64,000 nt of DNA from DYFX01 sp964400625 (GCA_964400625.1 CAYNUS010000001.1:62001-126000); one strand, 5' to 3'. Positions 32,337 through 40,714 are shown, numbered from the stretch's first letter. The notes: generated from the sequence alone by a model not told the origin. Numbers and translations: made by a program.

Positions 32337-33002
32337 ATGTCCTGGCCCGATCAGCTCGTGCTCGTGCGCCATGCCGAGTCCGAAGGCAACGTCCGCACCG
32401 TCGACGAACGCGCCCAGTACGAGGTCTCGACCCACGCCTATCCGCTCACGGAGCGCGGGCGCGCCCAGGCGCGCGCCACCGGCGATTGGCTCCGCGAGAC
32501 CTACGGCGCGTTCGACGTCCACTACACCTCGTACTACGTCCGTGCGAAGGAGACCATGGCGCTCATGGCTCCGGAGGCGAAGGTCTACGAGGACGCGCGG
32601 CTCGCCGAGGCGAACCGCGGCATCTACCACACCTACACGCGAGACGAGATCGCGCGGCTCTTCCCCAAGGAGCTCGAGCGCAAGGAGCGCGAAGGCCTCT
32701 ACCATCATCGCCCGCTCGGCGGCGAGAACTGGCCGGACATCGAGCTCCGCGTCCACAGCTTCCTCGGGACGCTCACGCGCGATTGCGGCGGCCGCAAGGT
32801 CCTGATCGTCGTGCACGGCTTCTGGCTCATCCTCTTCCAGAAGCTGGTCGAACGCTTCGGCATCGAGGAAGCCGCGCGCCGCTACCGCGAGGAGACGGCC
32901 CCGAACGCCTCGGTCACGGCCTACGCCGGCGAGCCGACCCTGCACGGGTCGCGGCTCAAGCCCGTGCGCAAGCACTTCGTCCCCTGGGAAGGCAAGATCT
33001 GA
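32337..33002 (+). CDS. Histidine phosphatase superfamily protein
   Basis: 221 residues. The catalytic LVRHAESEGN motif is near residue 10, a second conserved HxxW site is VVHGFWLILF near 155, and TSYYVRAKETM holds the phosphate-binding Arg. Members act on phosphorylated sugars, nucleotides or proteins. AGGAGG lies five bases before the second of two ATGs, which decides this start over 32334. Confidence 0.88.
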   Translation: MSWPDQLVLVRHAESEGNVRTVDERAQYEVSTHAYPLTERGRAQARATGDWLRETYGAFDVHYTSYYVRAKETMALMAPEAKVYEDARLAEANRGIYHTYTRDEIARLFPKELERKEREGLYHHRPLGGENWPDIELRVHSFLGTLTRDCGGRKVLIVVHGFWLILFQKLVERFGIEEAARRYREETAPNASVTAYAGEPTLHGSRLKPVRKHFVPWEGKI

Positions 33003-33030
33003 AAAGCCCCGGCATCGCCGAGGCTTTTTT
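33003..33030 (+). terminator. Intrinsic terminator
   Basis: AAGCCCCGGC-ATC-GCCGAGGCTT with TTTT. Confidence 0.85.
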
Positions 33031-33032
33031 CC

Positions 33033-33602
33033 TTACGCGCCCGCGCGCGCCTTCTGGAGCGCCTGCCCCCACCAGTCGAGCTGGGCGAGCGTCATGCCGA
33101 GCTTCTTCTCGTAGACCTCGCCCTGCGTGAAGACGTCGTCCTTGATGGCGAACCAGGGCGCCATCACGTGCACCGCCTCGCGGATGTCGTGCATCTGGAG
33201 CTCGCCCGCCACCAGGCGCAGCTGCTCCACCGAGCGCGCGCCGCCGGCGTTGCCGTACGCGACGAAGGCGATCGGCTTGTTGCACCACTCCGTATAGAGG
33301 TAGTCGAGGGCGTTCTTCAGCACCGCGGAGTAGCCATGGTTGTATTCGGGCGCGACGACGATGAAGGCGTCCATCGCGGCGATCTTCTTCGACCATTCCT
33401 TGGCGAGCGGGACGGAATACTCCCCGTTCAGCGCCATGACCGGCTGCGGCTCGTTGAAAAAGGGCAGCGGCCAATCGCGCAGGTCGACGAGCTCCGCGTT
33501 CCAGCCCTCCTTCTTCACGGCATGTTCCATGACCCACGTCCCGATCGGCCCGCTGGCGCGGTTCGGACGGGTGCTGCCGAGGATGACGGCGACGTTCAGC
33601 AT
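33033..33602 (-). CDS. NADPH-dependent FMN reductase family
   Basis: 189 residues, flavodoxin-like fold. GSTRPNRASGPIGTW binds the FMN phosphate and PEYNHGYSAVLKNALDYLY is the family signature. It reduces FMN or quinones with NAD(P)H. Four bases separate it from the msrB stop; no Shine-Dalgarno, so likely translated by coupling in the msrB transcript. Confidence 0.9.
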   Translation of the reverse strand: MLNVAVILGSTRPNRASGPIGTWVMEHAVKKEGWNAELVDLRDWPLPFFNEPQPVMALNGEYSVPLAKEWSKKIAAMDAFIVVAPEYNHGYSAVLKNALDYLYTEWCNKPIAFVAYGNAGGARSVEQLRLVAGELQMHDIREAVHVMAPWFAIKDDVFTQGEVYEKKLGMTLAQLDWWGQALQKARAGA

Positions 33603-33606
33603 ACGT

Positions 33607-34011
33607 TCAGTTCTTCTTGAATTTGAGCGACATCGAGTTCACGCAGAAGCGCTTGCCGGTCGTCTCGCGCGGTCCGTCGTCGAAGACGTGGCCGAGATGC
33701 GAGCCGCAGCGCGCGCACATGATTTCCGTGCGGACCATCCCGAGCGAGGCGTCCGTCGCGGTCCTGATCTTGGCCGGGTCGACCGCCTGCCAGAAGCTCG
33801 GCCAGCCGGAACCGGAATCGTACTTGGCCTCCGAACGGAACAGCTCCGCCCCGCACGCGCGGCACATGTACGTCCCCTTCTCGTCGTTATGATACAGCTC
33901 GCCGGAACCGGGCGGCTCCGTCCCCTTCTCGCGGAGGATGCGGTACTCCTCCGGCGTCAGGATCTTCTTCCATTCCTCTTCCGTGCGTTCGATCTTGTTC
34001 TCGGTGTCCAT
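33607..34011 (-). CDS. msrB: Peptide-methionine (R)-S-oxide reductase
   Basis: 134 residues. Zinc site from CRACG and CARCG, GSGWPSFW, and the catalytic Cys in KRFCVNSMSLKF. It repairs methionine-R-sulfoxide in oxidised proteins. With the FMN reductase downstream it forms a small oxidative repair pair. Starts five bases after the pilin stop. Confidence 0.95.
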   Translation of the reverse strand: MDTENKIERTEEEWKKILTPEEYRILREKGTEPPGSGELYHNDEKGTYMCRACGAELFRSEAKYDSGSGWPSFWQAVDPAKIRTATDASLGMVRTEIMCARCGSHLGHVFDDGPRETTGKRFCVNSMSLKFKKN

Positions 34012-34016
34012 ATGGC

Positions 34017-34502
34017 TCAGCGCGCGATCTGATAATACAGCCGCGATCCGTTCGGTCCTTCGGACGACGCGCGGAGCGTGCCCGTGCCTCCGCCCGGCGT
34101 CGGCGCCGCGAGGCCTTCGAGCGTCACGCGCGTCTCGGGGTTCTCGAGGTTGGCGTAGAGCGCGCACGCGCCGGCGGCGGAATACGCGTAACGGTAGCCG
34201 GACGCCTCGTCGTTCCCGCTCCGAGGATCGCGCGGCGCTTCCGTGAGATAGTTGGTGATCTGCGGATTGGCCGCCGCGAGATCCTCATAGAGGGCCTGCA
34301 GATCGTAATCGCCGGGGCCGGCCGCCGGCGCGTAGCAGGAGATGGCGAGCAGGAGGCGTCCCATCTGGTTCAGTTCGACGAGCCTGGCCGCGTCCCGAGC
34401 CTTGGCGCGCGCCGGCATCAGCGCGACGAAGACGAACGAGGCCAGGGCGGCGATGATGCCCACGACCACGAGGAGTTCGATGAGGGTGACGCCTTTGCGC
34501 AT
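34017..34502 (-). CDS. Type IV pilin or pseudopilin
   Basis: 161 residues. The prepilin signal is short and basic, MRKG, cleaved before VTLIELLVVVGIIAALASF, the class III signal with Glu5 of the mature protein. A globular domain with two Cys near SCYAPA and AGACALY follows. Prepilin peptidase and assembly proteins are not in the window. An extended -10 TGC-TATACT lies eight bases before the ATG and there is no Shine-Dalgarno, so the mRNA is likely leaderless. Confidence 0.88.
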   Translation of the reverse strand: MRKGVTLIELLVVVGIIAALASFVFVALMPARAKARDAARLVELNQMGRLLLAISCYAPAAGPGDYDLQALYEDLAAANPQITNYLTEAPRDPRSGNDEASGYRYAYSAAGACALYANLENPETRVTLEGLAAPTPGGGTGTLRASSEGPNGSRLYYQIAR

Positions 34503-34543
34503 ATGGCGGAAGTATAGCACGCCGGAGGATCGGCCGCGCGGAA

Positions 34544-34567
34544 GCAAAAAGGAGCCCCTCAGGGCTC
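34544..34567 (-). terminator. Intrinsic terminator
   Basis: Minus strand GGAGCCC-TGA-GGGGCTCC then TTTTT; the stop codon of the hydroxylase-like gene is in the loop. Confidence 0.85.
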
Positions 34568-35257
34568 CGGAAGCGTCTTCTTCCGCGGATAGTGCGTGCC
34601 GAGGATGACGTCCCACAGCGGCACCGTCACGTTGAAGTTCCACTTCTGCATCAGCTGGACGTGGTGATGCCGCGCGTGATGGCGGCTGAGCCACCGAAGC
34701 GCGCGCCCGATGATCGGGAGGCGCAGCACCCCGTGATCATGGCGCAGATGGTAGCAGAGATGCGTCACCTCGTAGATCGAGGCGTACGAGCCCGCCGTCA
34801 TGAAGACGACCCAGCCATGCTCCGCGCCGAGGAGCGCTCCGAACGCGAACGCCAGCGGGACCGCGAGCACCGCGATGCCGAGGACGCCGCGCCGCGGCAT
34901 GAGGACGAAGATCCACTCCTTCCGGCTCGCGACGGCCATGCTGCCGTGGCGGTAGAACATGTGATGCCGCGGCGTGTGCTGGTCGTAGAGGATCTCGAAC
35001 GGCTTGCGCCGCTTGTGGAGCAGGCCCTTGTGGGCGGCCCACTCGACGAGGTTGGCGAAGACGAAGACGAGGGCGGCGGTCAGGGCGTGCGGCCAGCGGA
35101 AATCGTCCACGGCGAGCCAGCCGGCGATCCAGGCCGCCAGACCGATCGAGGCGGTGACGGCGAGATGCAGGAGCGGCGAATACCTCTCCGGCACCTTCGC
35201 GAGCTCTTCTGCCAGGAACGCCGCTCCGGGGCGGTCGTGCGTGCCTTCCGGATCCAT
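34559..35257 (-). CDS. Fatty acid hydroxylase/sterol desaturase family protein
   Basis: 232 residues with several membrane helices. The di-iron histidine clusters are present: HKGLLHKRR, HTPRHHMFYRH, HLCYHLRHDH and SRHHARHHH. Such enzymes hydroxylate lipid acyl chains or related lipids with oxygen. The start has AGGAGG five bases upstream. The oxygen-dependent reaction is notable beside an anaerobic ribonucleotide reductase in the same window. Confidence 0.88.
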   Translation of the reverse strand: MDPEGTHDRPGAAFLAEELAKVPERYSPLLHLAVTASIGLAAWIAGWLAVDDFRWPHALTAALVFVFANLVEWAAHKGLLHKRRKPFEILYDQHTPRHHMFYRHGSMAVASRKEWIFVLMPRRGVLGIAVLAVPLAFAFGALLGAEHGWVVFMTAGSYASIYEVTHLCYHLRHDHGVLRLPIIGRALRWLSRHHARHHHVQLMQKWNFNVTVPLWDVILGTHYPRKKTLPEP

Positions 35258-35302
35258 GGGGTCCTCCTGCGTTGCAAAGGCCAAGCGAACGCGACTTCTC
35301 AC

Positions 35303-35331
35303 ACGCTAAAACGGTTCCGGCCCGACGTCAA
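35303..35331 (-). promoter_or_regulatory. Sigma70-type promoter of the hydroxylase gene
   Basis: TTGACG at 35331-35326, 17-base spacer, TAGCGT at 35308-35303. It is back-to-back with the tRNA-Gln promoter. Confidence 0.75.
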
Positions 35332-35338
35332 TGCGGCG

Positions 35339-35367
35339 TTGACCGAGGCCGGCATCCACGTTACGAT
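35339..35367 (+). promoter_or_regulatory. Sigma70-type promoter of tRNA-Gln
   Basis: TTGACC, 17-base spacer, TACGAT; 32 bases before the tRNA 5' end. Confidence 0.75.
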
Positions 35368-35399
35368 ACGCCCGTTCCGCGCGACTGCGGGGAACGCCT

Positions 35400-35473
35400 T
35401 CGGGGATCGTCCAATGGTAGGACAGCGGCCTTTGAAGCCGTCAATCTTGGTTCGAATCCAAGTCCCCGAACCA
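35400..35473 (+). tRNA. tRNA-Gln (TTG)
   Basis: Seven-pair acceptor TCGGGGA/TCCCCGA, D arm GTCC-AATGGTA-GGAC, anticodon loop CTTTGAA with anticodon TTG, T arm CTTGG-TTCGAAT-CCAAG, discriminator A and encoded CCA. Confidence 0.95.
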
Positions 35474-35476
35474 TGG

Positions 35477-35506
35477 AAAAAGAGCGGTCATGCCGCTCTT
35501 TTTTCC
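35477..35506. terminator. Bidirectional terminator
   Basis: AAAAAGAGCGG-TCAT-GCCGCTCTTTTTT: A-run before and T-run after the stem, serving both tRNA-Gln and the M23 peptidase gene on the other strand. Confidence 0.85.
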
Positions 35507-35509
35507 GTC

Positions 35510-36505
35510 TCATCCCGCCGTCGTGACGGGATCGCCGATCCTGTAGTTGATGAAGAAGGCGTCGGGGATGTCGTGGACCTGCTTGGCCCAGCCGGAGCCG
35601 TAGAGCTGCGCGGCGAGCTCGGGCGTCGCCACGTGGCGCAGGACGCCGCCGCGGTCGACCGCGTAGACCTTCGGGTCGGTCGTGATCTTCACGAGACGCA
35701 CGCCCGGCTTGTAGGTGACGTTGCCTCCGAGCATGGCGGCGGCGAGCTCCGCGTCGCTCACCGTGATGACGCCGTCGAACCCCGTGAACCACGAGGCGTA
35801 GACCTTGTCGTTCGGGAAGACGTAGCGCTTGCCGTCGGCGCCGCAGTAGTAGACGGCCGGATTGGAAGCGGAACGGATGCGCGAGCCGGCCAGGCACGGC
35901 GGATTCGGAGCGGCGACGATGGACTTGTCGACGTCGATCGACGTCACCGCTTCGCGCACGTCGGCGGGACGGAAGGCACCCGGGCGTTCCGCGGCGAGCA
36001 GCGTGTGATACGGGTTCACGGCCGCGTCTTCCGGCAGGTGGATCTCGAAATGGAGATGCGGCGCGGTCGCTTCGGCGTTGCCGGAATCCCCGACCCAGCC
36101 GATCAGCTGTCCCTTCGAGACGTAGACGCCGCGCTCGATGCCGTAGGCGATGGCGTGCTGCCGTCCGCCGTTCCCGTCGTCGGTGCCGGGCGTGTCGTTG
36201 TTCAGGTGGATATAGTGGTACTGGTAGCCGTCATTGTCCTCCAGCACGACCATCCAGCCGTACGACGCTTCCTCTTCCGTCATCCAGCGGACGCGTCCGT
36301 CGACCGCGGCCACGACCGGAACCATCTTCGCCGACATGATGTCGATGCCTTCATGCGAACGGCCGCCGGAGCGCCCGTCGTTGAAGGTGTCCGTGAAAGA
36401 CGCCGGCCCGTCGACGGGGAACCGGATGGGCAGCACGAGCTCCGCCTGCGCGGGCGGGATCGCGGAAAACGCGAGCGCCAGCGCGATCAGGATGCGTTTG
36501 GTCAT
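35510..36505 (-). CDS. Secreted M23 family peptidase with C-terminal Patescibacteria-type domain
   Basis: 331 residues. Signal peptide to AQAE, then an M23 (LytM) domain with SHEGIDI and PHLHFEI (zinc ligands), in a slightly split form with an inserted loop (NNDTPGTDDGNGG). From about residue 200 comes a domain with YYCGADGKRYVFPNDKVYASWF and GVITVSDAELA, then VRLVKITTDPKVYAV, which I associate with surface proteins of Patescibacteria. It probably cleaves peptidoglycan cross-links outside the cell. TATACT lies eight bases before the ATG, where GGAGG also occurs, so either leaderless or short-leader translation is possible. Confidence 0.9.
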   Translation of the reverse strand: MTKRILIALALAFSAIPPAQAELVLPIRFPVDGPASFTDTFNDGRSGGRSHEGIDIMSAKMVPVVAAVDGRVRWMTEEEASYGWMVVLEDNDGYQYHYIHLNNDTPGTDDGNGGRQHAIAYGIERGVYVSKGQLIGWVGDSGNAEATAPHLHFEIHLPEDAAVNPYHTLLAAERPGAFRPADVREAVTSIDVDKSIVAAPNPPCLAGSRIRSASNPAVYYCGADGKRYVFPNDKVYASWFTGFDGVITVSDAELAAAMLGGNVTYKPGVRLVKITTDPKVYAVDRGGVLRHVATPELAAQLYGSGWAKQVHDIPDAFFINYRIGDPVTTAG

Positions 36506-36573
36506 ATGCCTCCAGTATAGACGAAATCGCCCGTTTCTCCTTACACTGGCCTCGGCACCTTCCAGGAGGCCGC

Positions 36574-36972
36574 ATGCCCACGATGTCGCGCGCGCTGGTC
36601 TATTACTGCACGGATCCGGCGCTGGTCCGCACGTTCTACGGATGCCTCGGACTGGAATTCGTCCAGGAGAAGCACGGCGACGGGCCCGTCCACTACGCCT
36701 GCGAGTTCGGCGACGCGTCCGTCCTCGAGCTCTACCCGCGCGGCAAGCGCCGCAAGACCGACCCGGCCGCGCTCGACGACCGCCAGCGGCTGATGCTGAC
36801 GGTCACCGACTTCGACGCCGTCCTGGCCGCCCTCCAGGCGATGGAAGCGCGGCTGTCGCCCGTGAAGACGTACGACCAGGAACAGGGCCTGCGCTCGGTC
36901 CTGACCGTCGACCCCGACGGCCGACAGGTCATGATCCTCGAAGGCGTCGAACCGCCGCCCACCGTCCATTAG
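36574..36972 (+). CDS. VOC (glyoxalase-like) family protein
   Basis: 132 residues. The opening ALVYYCTDPALVRTFYGCLGLEFVQE and the closing LRSVLTVDPDGRQVMILEG are typical of one-domain VOC proteins, which chelate a metal and act as glyoxalases, dioxygenases or resistance proteins. Only part of the usual metal ligands is evident, so the activity is open. AGGAGG before the ATG sets the start; TACACT lies upstream. Confidence 0.8.
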   Translation: MPTMSRALVYYCTDPALVRTFYGCLGLEFVQEKHGDGPVHYACEFGDASVLELYPRGKRRKTDPAALDDRQRLMLTVTDFDAVLAALQAMEARLSPVKTYDQEQGLRSVLTVDPDGRQVMILEGVEPPPTVH

Positions 36973-36992
36973 CCCCCTCGGGGGCTTTTTTG
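36971..36992 (+). terminator. Intrinsic terminator
   Basis: AGCCCC-CTCG-GGGGCT then TTTTT. The extended -10 of the next gene follows at once. Confidence 0.85.
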
Positions 36993-37006
36993 CTACCCTG
37001 CCGGAT

Positions 37007-37411
37007 ATGGACCGCGATGCATTCGCCAAGACCGCCGACCGCGCCTTCGCCTCGATCCCGCTCCGTTTCCGCGCCAGGCTCGGCAACGTCGGCATCGTCA
37101 TCGAGGACTGGCCGACCGACGAACAGAACGCCGTCGGCGCGCATGAGGACGGCGAGGACGCCGGCGACCTGCTGGGCCTCTACGAAGGCGTCTCGCAGGT
37201 GGACTTGCCGTACGACGTGAGCGGGATGCTGCCCGACCGCATCTTCCTGTTCCAAGGCCCCATCGAGGACGAGGCTGCGGACACCGACGGCGACGTCTTC
37301 CGCGTCGTCCGCGAGACGCTCATCCACGAGATCGGCCACCACTTCGGCATGGACGACGAGGAGATCCACCGCGTCTTCGAGGAGAAATGGGAAAAAGGAA
37401 ACGGCGCCTGA
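37007..37411 (+). CDS. Zincin-like metallopeptidase (PF06262 type)
   Basis: 134 residues. The zinc motif is TLIHEIGHHFGMDDEEIH (HExxHxxG). The whole length fits the small metallopeptidase family PF06262, which has DVFRVVRETLIHEIGHHFG near the C-terminus and DRIFLFQGPIE before it. Function in cells unknown. TGC-TACCCT ends seven bases before the ATG, so probably leaderless. Confidence 0.9.
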   Translation: MDRDAFAKTADRAFASIPLRFRARLGNVGIVIEDWPTDEQNAVGAHEDGEDAGDLLGLYEGVSQVDLPYDVSGMLPDRIFLFQGPIEDEAADTDGDVFRVVRETLIHEIGHHFGMDDEEIHRVFEEKWEKGNGA

Positions 37412-37423
37412 GGGCGCCGTTTC
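37396..37423. terminator. Bidirectional terminator
   Basis: GGAAACGGCGCC-TGAG-GGCGCCGTTTCC, flanked by A-run on the left. It serves the zincin gene and ftsX from opposite sides; the zincin stop is in the loop. Confidence 0.8.
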
Positions 37424-37430
37424 CGCATCG

Positions 37431-38342
37431 TCATTTCCTGAGGTACCGCCGCATCGAGAGCGCGGTCGCGAGGAGCGACAGCACGGTCACCGCGCCGAGC
37501 TGGTAGCCGAAGATGCGCATCCAGTGCTCGCGGTAGTAGGCCGTGACGCCGACCTCGGCGTCGAAGAAGGCGCGGGCGGCCGGTTCGATGACGTTCAGCG
37601 CCGGGAAGACCAGCGCCGCCACGGCGCCGAGCGAGATGAGGTTGAACAGGAAGGTCTCGATCAGGAACGGGATGCGCACGAAATTGCTCGAGGCGCCCAC
37701 GAGCCGCATGATGGCGATCTCCTCGCGATGGATGTAGATCGAGACGCGGATGGTATTGAAGACGATGAGGAGCGAGATGAGCGCGAAGACCAGGCTGAGG
37801 CCGAGCGCGGCGCGCTGGACCTTGGCGGTCACCGACGTCAGCCGCTCGATCAGCACGCGGTGGTCCTGGACCGTCTTGTCCTCGACCAGGCTCTTGATGG
37901 CAGGACTCTCGAGCGCCTCGAGGATGGGGCCGTAGCGTCCGGCGTCCTTGGCCTTGATGACGAGCACCGGGCCGAGCGGGTTCTCCCCCACTTCCTGCAG
38001 GGCCGCCAGGATCTCCGGCTCCTCCGCGTGGTTCAGCTTGAAGGTCTCGAGCGCCTCCTCGCGCGAGATGAAGACGATGTCCTTCACCTCCGGCAGCGAC
38101 GTCAGGTTGCCGCGCACGCCGTGCACGCGTTCGTCCGAGACGTCCGGTCCGAAGTACACCGAGATGTCCACGCGGTCCTCGATCACCTGGATCGCGGCGT
38201 CGGTGAAGAAGTTCACGATCACCAGCAGGTTGAGCGAGAAGTAGGTCAGGATGAGGATCGAGATCGTCATGAGCGACAATCCCAGGTTCCTCCAGAAATC
38301 CTTGAAGGCGAATTTTACGACGCGCGCGGTGGAAAGGATCAT
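37431..38342 (-). CDS. ftsX: Cell division protein FtsX
   Basis: 303 residues, four membrane helices with a large loop after the first (VDISVYFGPDVSDERVHGVRGNL). It is the permease-like partner of FtsE that controls peptidoglycan hydrolases at division. The core segment TVTLIIFNTIRVSIYIHREEIAIMRLVGASSNFVRIPF is recognisable as the FtsX helix-loop (IRVSIYIHREEIAIMRLVGA). GGAGGAGC before the ATG; 17 bases behind ftsE. Confidence 0.95.
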   Translation of the reverse strand: MILSTARVVKFAFKDFWRNLGLSLMTISILILTYFSLNLLVIVNFFTDAAIQVIEDRVDISVYFGPDVSDERVHGVRGNLTSLPEVKDIVFISREEALETFKLNHAEEPEILAALQEVGENPLGPVLVIKAKDAGRYGPILEALESPAIKSLVEDKTVQDHRVLIERLTSVTAKVQRAALGLSLVFALISLLIVFNTIRVSIYIHREEIAIMRLVGASSNFVRIPFLIETFLFNLISLGAVAALVFPALNVIEPAARAFFDAEVGVTAYYREHWMRIFGYQLGAVTVLSLLATALSMRRYLRK

Positions 38343-38359
38343 GCTCCTCCGTTACGGAT

Positions 38360-39040
38360 CTAGATCAGGTACTTGCCTTCCTCGTGGTCGGCGACGATCT
38401 CGCCCGCGTGGATGGTGAGCACGCGCTTGCGGAGCGCGTTCACGACCTCGCGGTTGTGCGTGACCATCACGATCGTGGTGCCGAACTCGTTGATCTTCCG
38501 GAAGATGTCGACGATCTCGCTCGTGTGGATCGAGTCGAGGTTGCCCGTCGGCTCATCGGCGACGATGATCTTGGGACGATGCACGAGCGAGCGCGCGATG
38601 ACGACGCGCTGCTGCTCGCCGCCCGAGAGCTGCTTGGGATAGCGGTCCTCCTTGCCGGCGAGGTTCACGATGCGCAGCACGTGCGGAACGACCTCGCGGA
38701 TGCGGCGGCCGGGCGCGCCGGCGACCTCGAGCGCGAAGGCGACGTTCTCGTAGACCGTCTTCTTGGGCAGCAGCTTGAAGTCCTGGAAGACGACGCCGAT
38801 CTGGCGGCGGAGCCCCGGCACGTCCTTGTCGCGGATGCGCCCGATCTCCCAGCCCCCGACCTGGATGGAGCCCGCGGTGGGCGCCTCCTCGGCGATGAGG
38901 AGCTTCACGAGCGTGGACTTGCCGGTGCCGCTCTGCCCGACGATGGACACGAACTCGCCCGGCCGGATGTGCAGGTTGACGTTCTTCACCCCGACGATCC
39001 CGGGGCCGTACATCTTGCTGACGTTCTTGAGGCGGATCAT
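38360..39040 (-). CDS. ftsE: Cell division ATP-binding protein FtsE
   Basis: 226 residues. ABC ATPase with Walker A GQSGTGKST, Q-loop QIGVVFQDFKLLP, signature LSGGEQQR and Walker B IIVADEPTGNLD. Works with FtsX. It has TGC-TATACT six bases before the ATG and no Shine-Dalgarno, so the ftsEX transcript is probably leaderless. Confidence 0.97.
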   Translation of the reverse strand: MIRLKNVSKMYGPGIVGVKNVNLHIRPGEFVSIVGQSGTGKSTLVKLLIAEEAPTAGSIQVGGWEIGRIRDKDVPGLRRQIGVVFQDFKLLPKKTVYENVAFALEVAGAPGRRIREVVPHVLRIVNLAGKEDRYPKQLSGGEQQRVVIARSLVHRPKIIVADEPTGNLDSIHTSEIVDIFRKINEFGTTIVMVTHNREVVNALRKRVLTIHAGEIVADHEEGKYLI

Positions 39041-39066
39041 GAGGATAGTATAGCAGATGTCCGGGC

Positions 39067-39095
39067 GCGAAAAAACACGGCATCGAGCCGTGTTT
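39067..39095 (-). terminator. Terminator of the tRNA-Gly/Thr transcript
   Basis: Minus strand AAACACGGC-TCGAT-GCCGTGTTT with TTTT. Confidence 0.85.
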
Positions 39096-39100
39096 CATCA

Positions 39101-39176
39101 TGGAGCCACCTCGGGGAATCGAACCCCGGACCTCTGCTTTACGAAAGCATTGCTCTACCGGCTGAGCTAAGGTGGC
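39101..39176 (-). tRNA. tRNA-Thr (CGT)
   Basis: Acceptor GCCACCT/AGGTGGC, D arm GCTC...GAGC, anticodon loop TTCGTAA giving CGT, T arm with GGTTCGATT loop, discriminator T and encoded CCA. The pair at the base of the anticodon stem is A/G. Confidence 0.93.
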
Positions 39177-39177
39177 G

Positions 39178-39251
39178 TGGAGCGGGTAACGGGAATCGAA
39201 CCCGTCTCTCAACCTTGGGAAGGTCGCATACTACCGATGTACTATACCCGC
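39178..39251 (-). tRNA. tRNA-Gly (CCC)
   Basis: Acceptor GCGGGTA/TACCCGC, anticodon loop TTCCCAA giving CCC, T arm GACGGGTTCGATTCCCGTT region, discriminator T and encoded CCA. It is upstream of tRNA-Thr in one transcript, separated from it by a single base. Confidence 0.93.
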
Positions 39252-39286
39252 TCGGTGCGCGGCGTCTCGGCGTTTTCGACAGGCAT

Positions 39287-39315
39287 ACGGTACCGAAACT
39301 GCCGTATCCCGTCAA
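39287..39315 (-). promoter_or_regulatory. Sigma70-type promoter of the tRNA-Gly/Thr operon
   Basis: TTGACG at 39315-39310, 17-base spacer, TACCGT at 39292-39287. Confidence 0.8.
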
Positions 39316-39323
39316 TCCCCAGC

Positions 39324-40295
39324 CTATTGGACGAAGATGATGATGGAGGCCGTCTTCCGCTGGACCTCGAGGTAGTCGTCGAGGGCGATGGGGCGGACGA
39401 GGATCTCGTGGAGGCGGACCTTGGCGGTCTCACCCTCGCCTTGGCGGGAATCGACCCGCAGGACATGGTACCCGAACCGGCTCTTCACGACGCCGCTCGT
39501 CTCGCCGTCGGCGAGGGCGAAGGCGGCCGTCTCGACTTCCGGGGCCAAGAGCCCTCGGCCGATCGCTCCCCGGTCGCCGCCGTTCGTCGTGACGGAGGGG
39601 TCTTCGCTGTACGCGAGCGCGACGTCCTTGAACGCCTTGCCCGCCCGGAGCTCCGCGAGCGCCGCTTCGGCCTTCTTGCGCTTCTCGACGTTCAGCGCCT
39701 CGTCGCCCTGGATGGCGGCCTCGAGCTTCTGGCGGATGAGGAAGGGGTGCAGGACGCGCGTCTTGAACTGCGAGGGGCGCAGGCCGTAGAGCTGTTCGAG
39801 CGTCTCGGCGGCGCGGGCTTCGGCGCGGGCCTTGCCGCCGGCCGTGTCGAGCGACGCCTGTTCGAGGATCGTGGAGTCGTAGGTGTCGCGCACGTCTTCC
39901 GCGCTCACGACGGCGCCGTAGCGCTCGGCCAGCGCGGCGGCGAGCTCGTCCTTGATGAGGCGGTCGAGCACGCGCGCCTTCAGCTCTTCCTGCGTCGGGA
40001 AGACCGATCCCGGGACGGCGCGCTGGCGCTCCGCCTCATAGAAGCGTTCGAGGACCGCGAGGTCTTCCTGGTATTCGGAATAGCGGATGACGCGGCCTTC
40101 GACGATCGCGGCGGGATACGGCAGCACTTTCGTGACGACCTGCGCCACGCCTCCGTTCCAGCCGTACCGGTAGAGGCCGAAACCGAAAAGCGCGAGAAGC
40201 GCCAAGGCGGCGCCGCCCGCGACCCACGCCGTGCGGCGGCGGGGTTCAGCGGGGACGTGATGCTGGATCTTCGGGTGCTCGGGCGATTGCGACAT
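39324..40295 (-). CDS. Membrane-anchored parvulin-type peptidyl-prolyl isomerase (PrsA/SurA-like)
   Basis: 323 residues. Cytoplasmic basic N-terminus, one membrane helix (VAGGAALALLALFGFGLY), a SurA-N-like helical region, and a parvulin domain at about 225-300 (FKDVALAYSEDPSVTTNGGDRGAIGRG, AFALADGETSGVVKSRFGYHVLRV). It folds or chaperones exported proteins. It overlaps the FtsB-like gene by 50 bases; a weak AGGA lies before its ATG inside that gene. Confidence 0.88.
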   Translation of the reverse strand: MSQSPEHPKIQHHVPAEPRRRTAWVAGGAALALLALFGFGLYRYGWNGGVAQVVTKVLPYPAAIVEGRVIRYSEYQEDLAVLERFYEAERQRAVPGSVFPTQEELKARVLDRLIKDELAAALAERYGAVVSAEDVRDTYDSTILEQASLDTAGGKARAEARAAETLEQLYGLRPSQFKTRVLHPFLIRQKLEAAIQGDEALNVEKRKKAEAALAELRAGKAFKDVALAYSEDPSVTTNGGDRGAIGRGLLAPEVETAAFALADGETSGVVKSRFGYHVLRVDSRQGEGETAKVRLHEILVRPIALDDYLEVQRKTASIIIFVQ

Positions 40296-40695
40296 AGTTC
40301 CTGAACGCTTCGGGATCCGTGAAATACGTCCACCATTTCTTCGGGTTGCTCCAGACGGGGCGCGCTTCGGCGGCGGCGCGCGCGGCGTCTTCCGCCGGCC
40401 GGGCCTCCTCCTTGCGCACCACGACGGCCTGCTCGCCCTCCTTCTGGAGGCCCAGCTTCATGCGCGCCTCGCGCTCGAGGAACTCCCCGCTCGACAGCGA
40501 GGACTCCAGCGCCGAGATCTCGAAGTTGCGCACGCGCAGGCGCTCGGCCTCCTGCTTCAACGCCGAAATTTCGCGGTCGATCTGCCGCGTCCGCAAGGTC
40601 TCGCGGACGAAGGCTCCGCCCGCCAGCACGGCGAAAGCGGCCAGTCCGGCGACCAGCAAGCCGAGGCGGCCTTCGGGTCGATCATGCTTCCGCAT
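40246..40695 (-). CDS. FtsB/DivIC-like septum formation protein
   Basis: 149 residues. One membrane helix near the N-terminus (LLVAGLAAFAVLAGGAFV) followed by a coiled coil (EISALKQEAERLRVRNFEISALE) and the EREARMKLGLQKEGEQAVV end typical of FtsB/DivIC, which bridge FtsQ and FtsL at the divisome. A longer variable tail with WSNPKKWWTYFTDPEAFRNY is unusual. Its promoter uses the previous gene's stop codon. Confidence 0.85.
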   Translation of the reverse strand: MRKHDRPEGRLGLLVAGLAAFAVLAGGAFVRETLRTRQIDREISALKQEAERLRVRNFEISALESSLSSGEFLEREARMKLGLQKEGEQAVVVRKEEARPAEDAARAAAEARPVWSNPKKWWTYFTDPEAFRNYVAIARAPEDPASRPR

Positions 40696-40705
40696 AGGCG
40701 CCTCG

Positions 40706-40714
40706 ATCGTATCA
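40706..40714 (-). promoter_or_regulatory. Extended -10 promoter built on an upstream stop codon
   Basis: Minus strand TGA-TACGAT: the TGA (40714-40712) is the stop codon of the PH-domain gene. Same arrangement and hexamer as at 30149-30157. Confidence 0.55.
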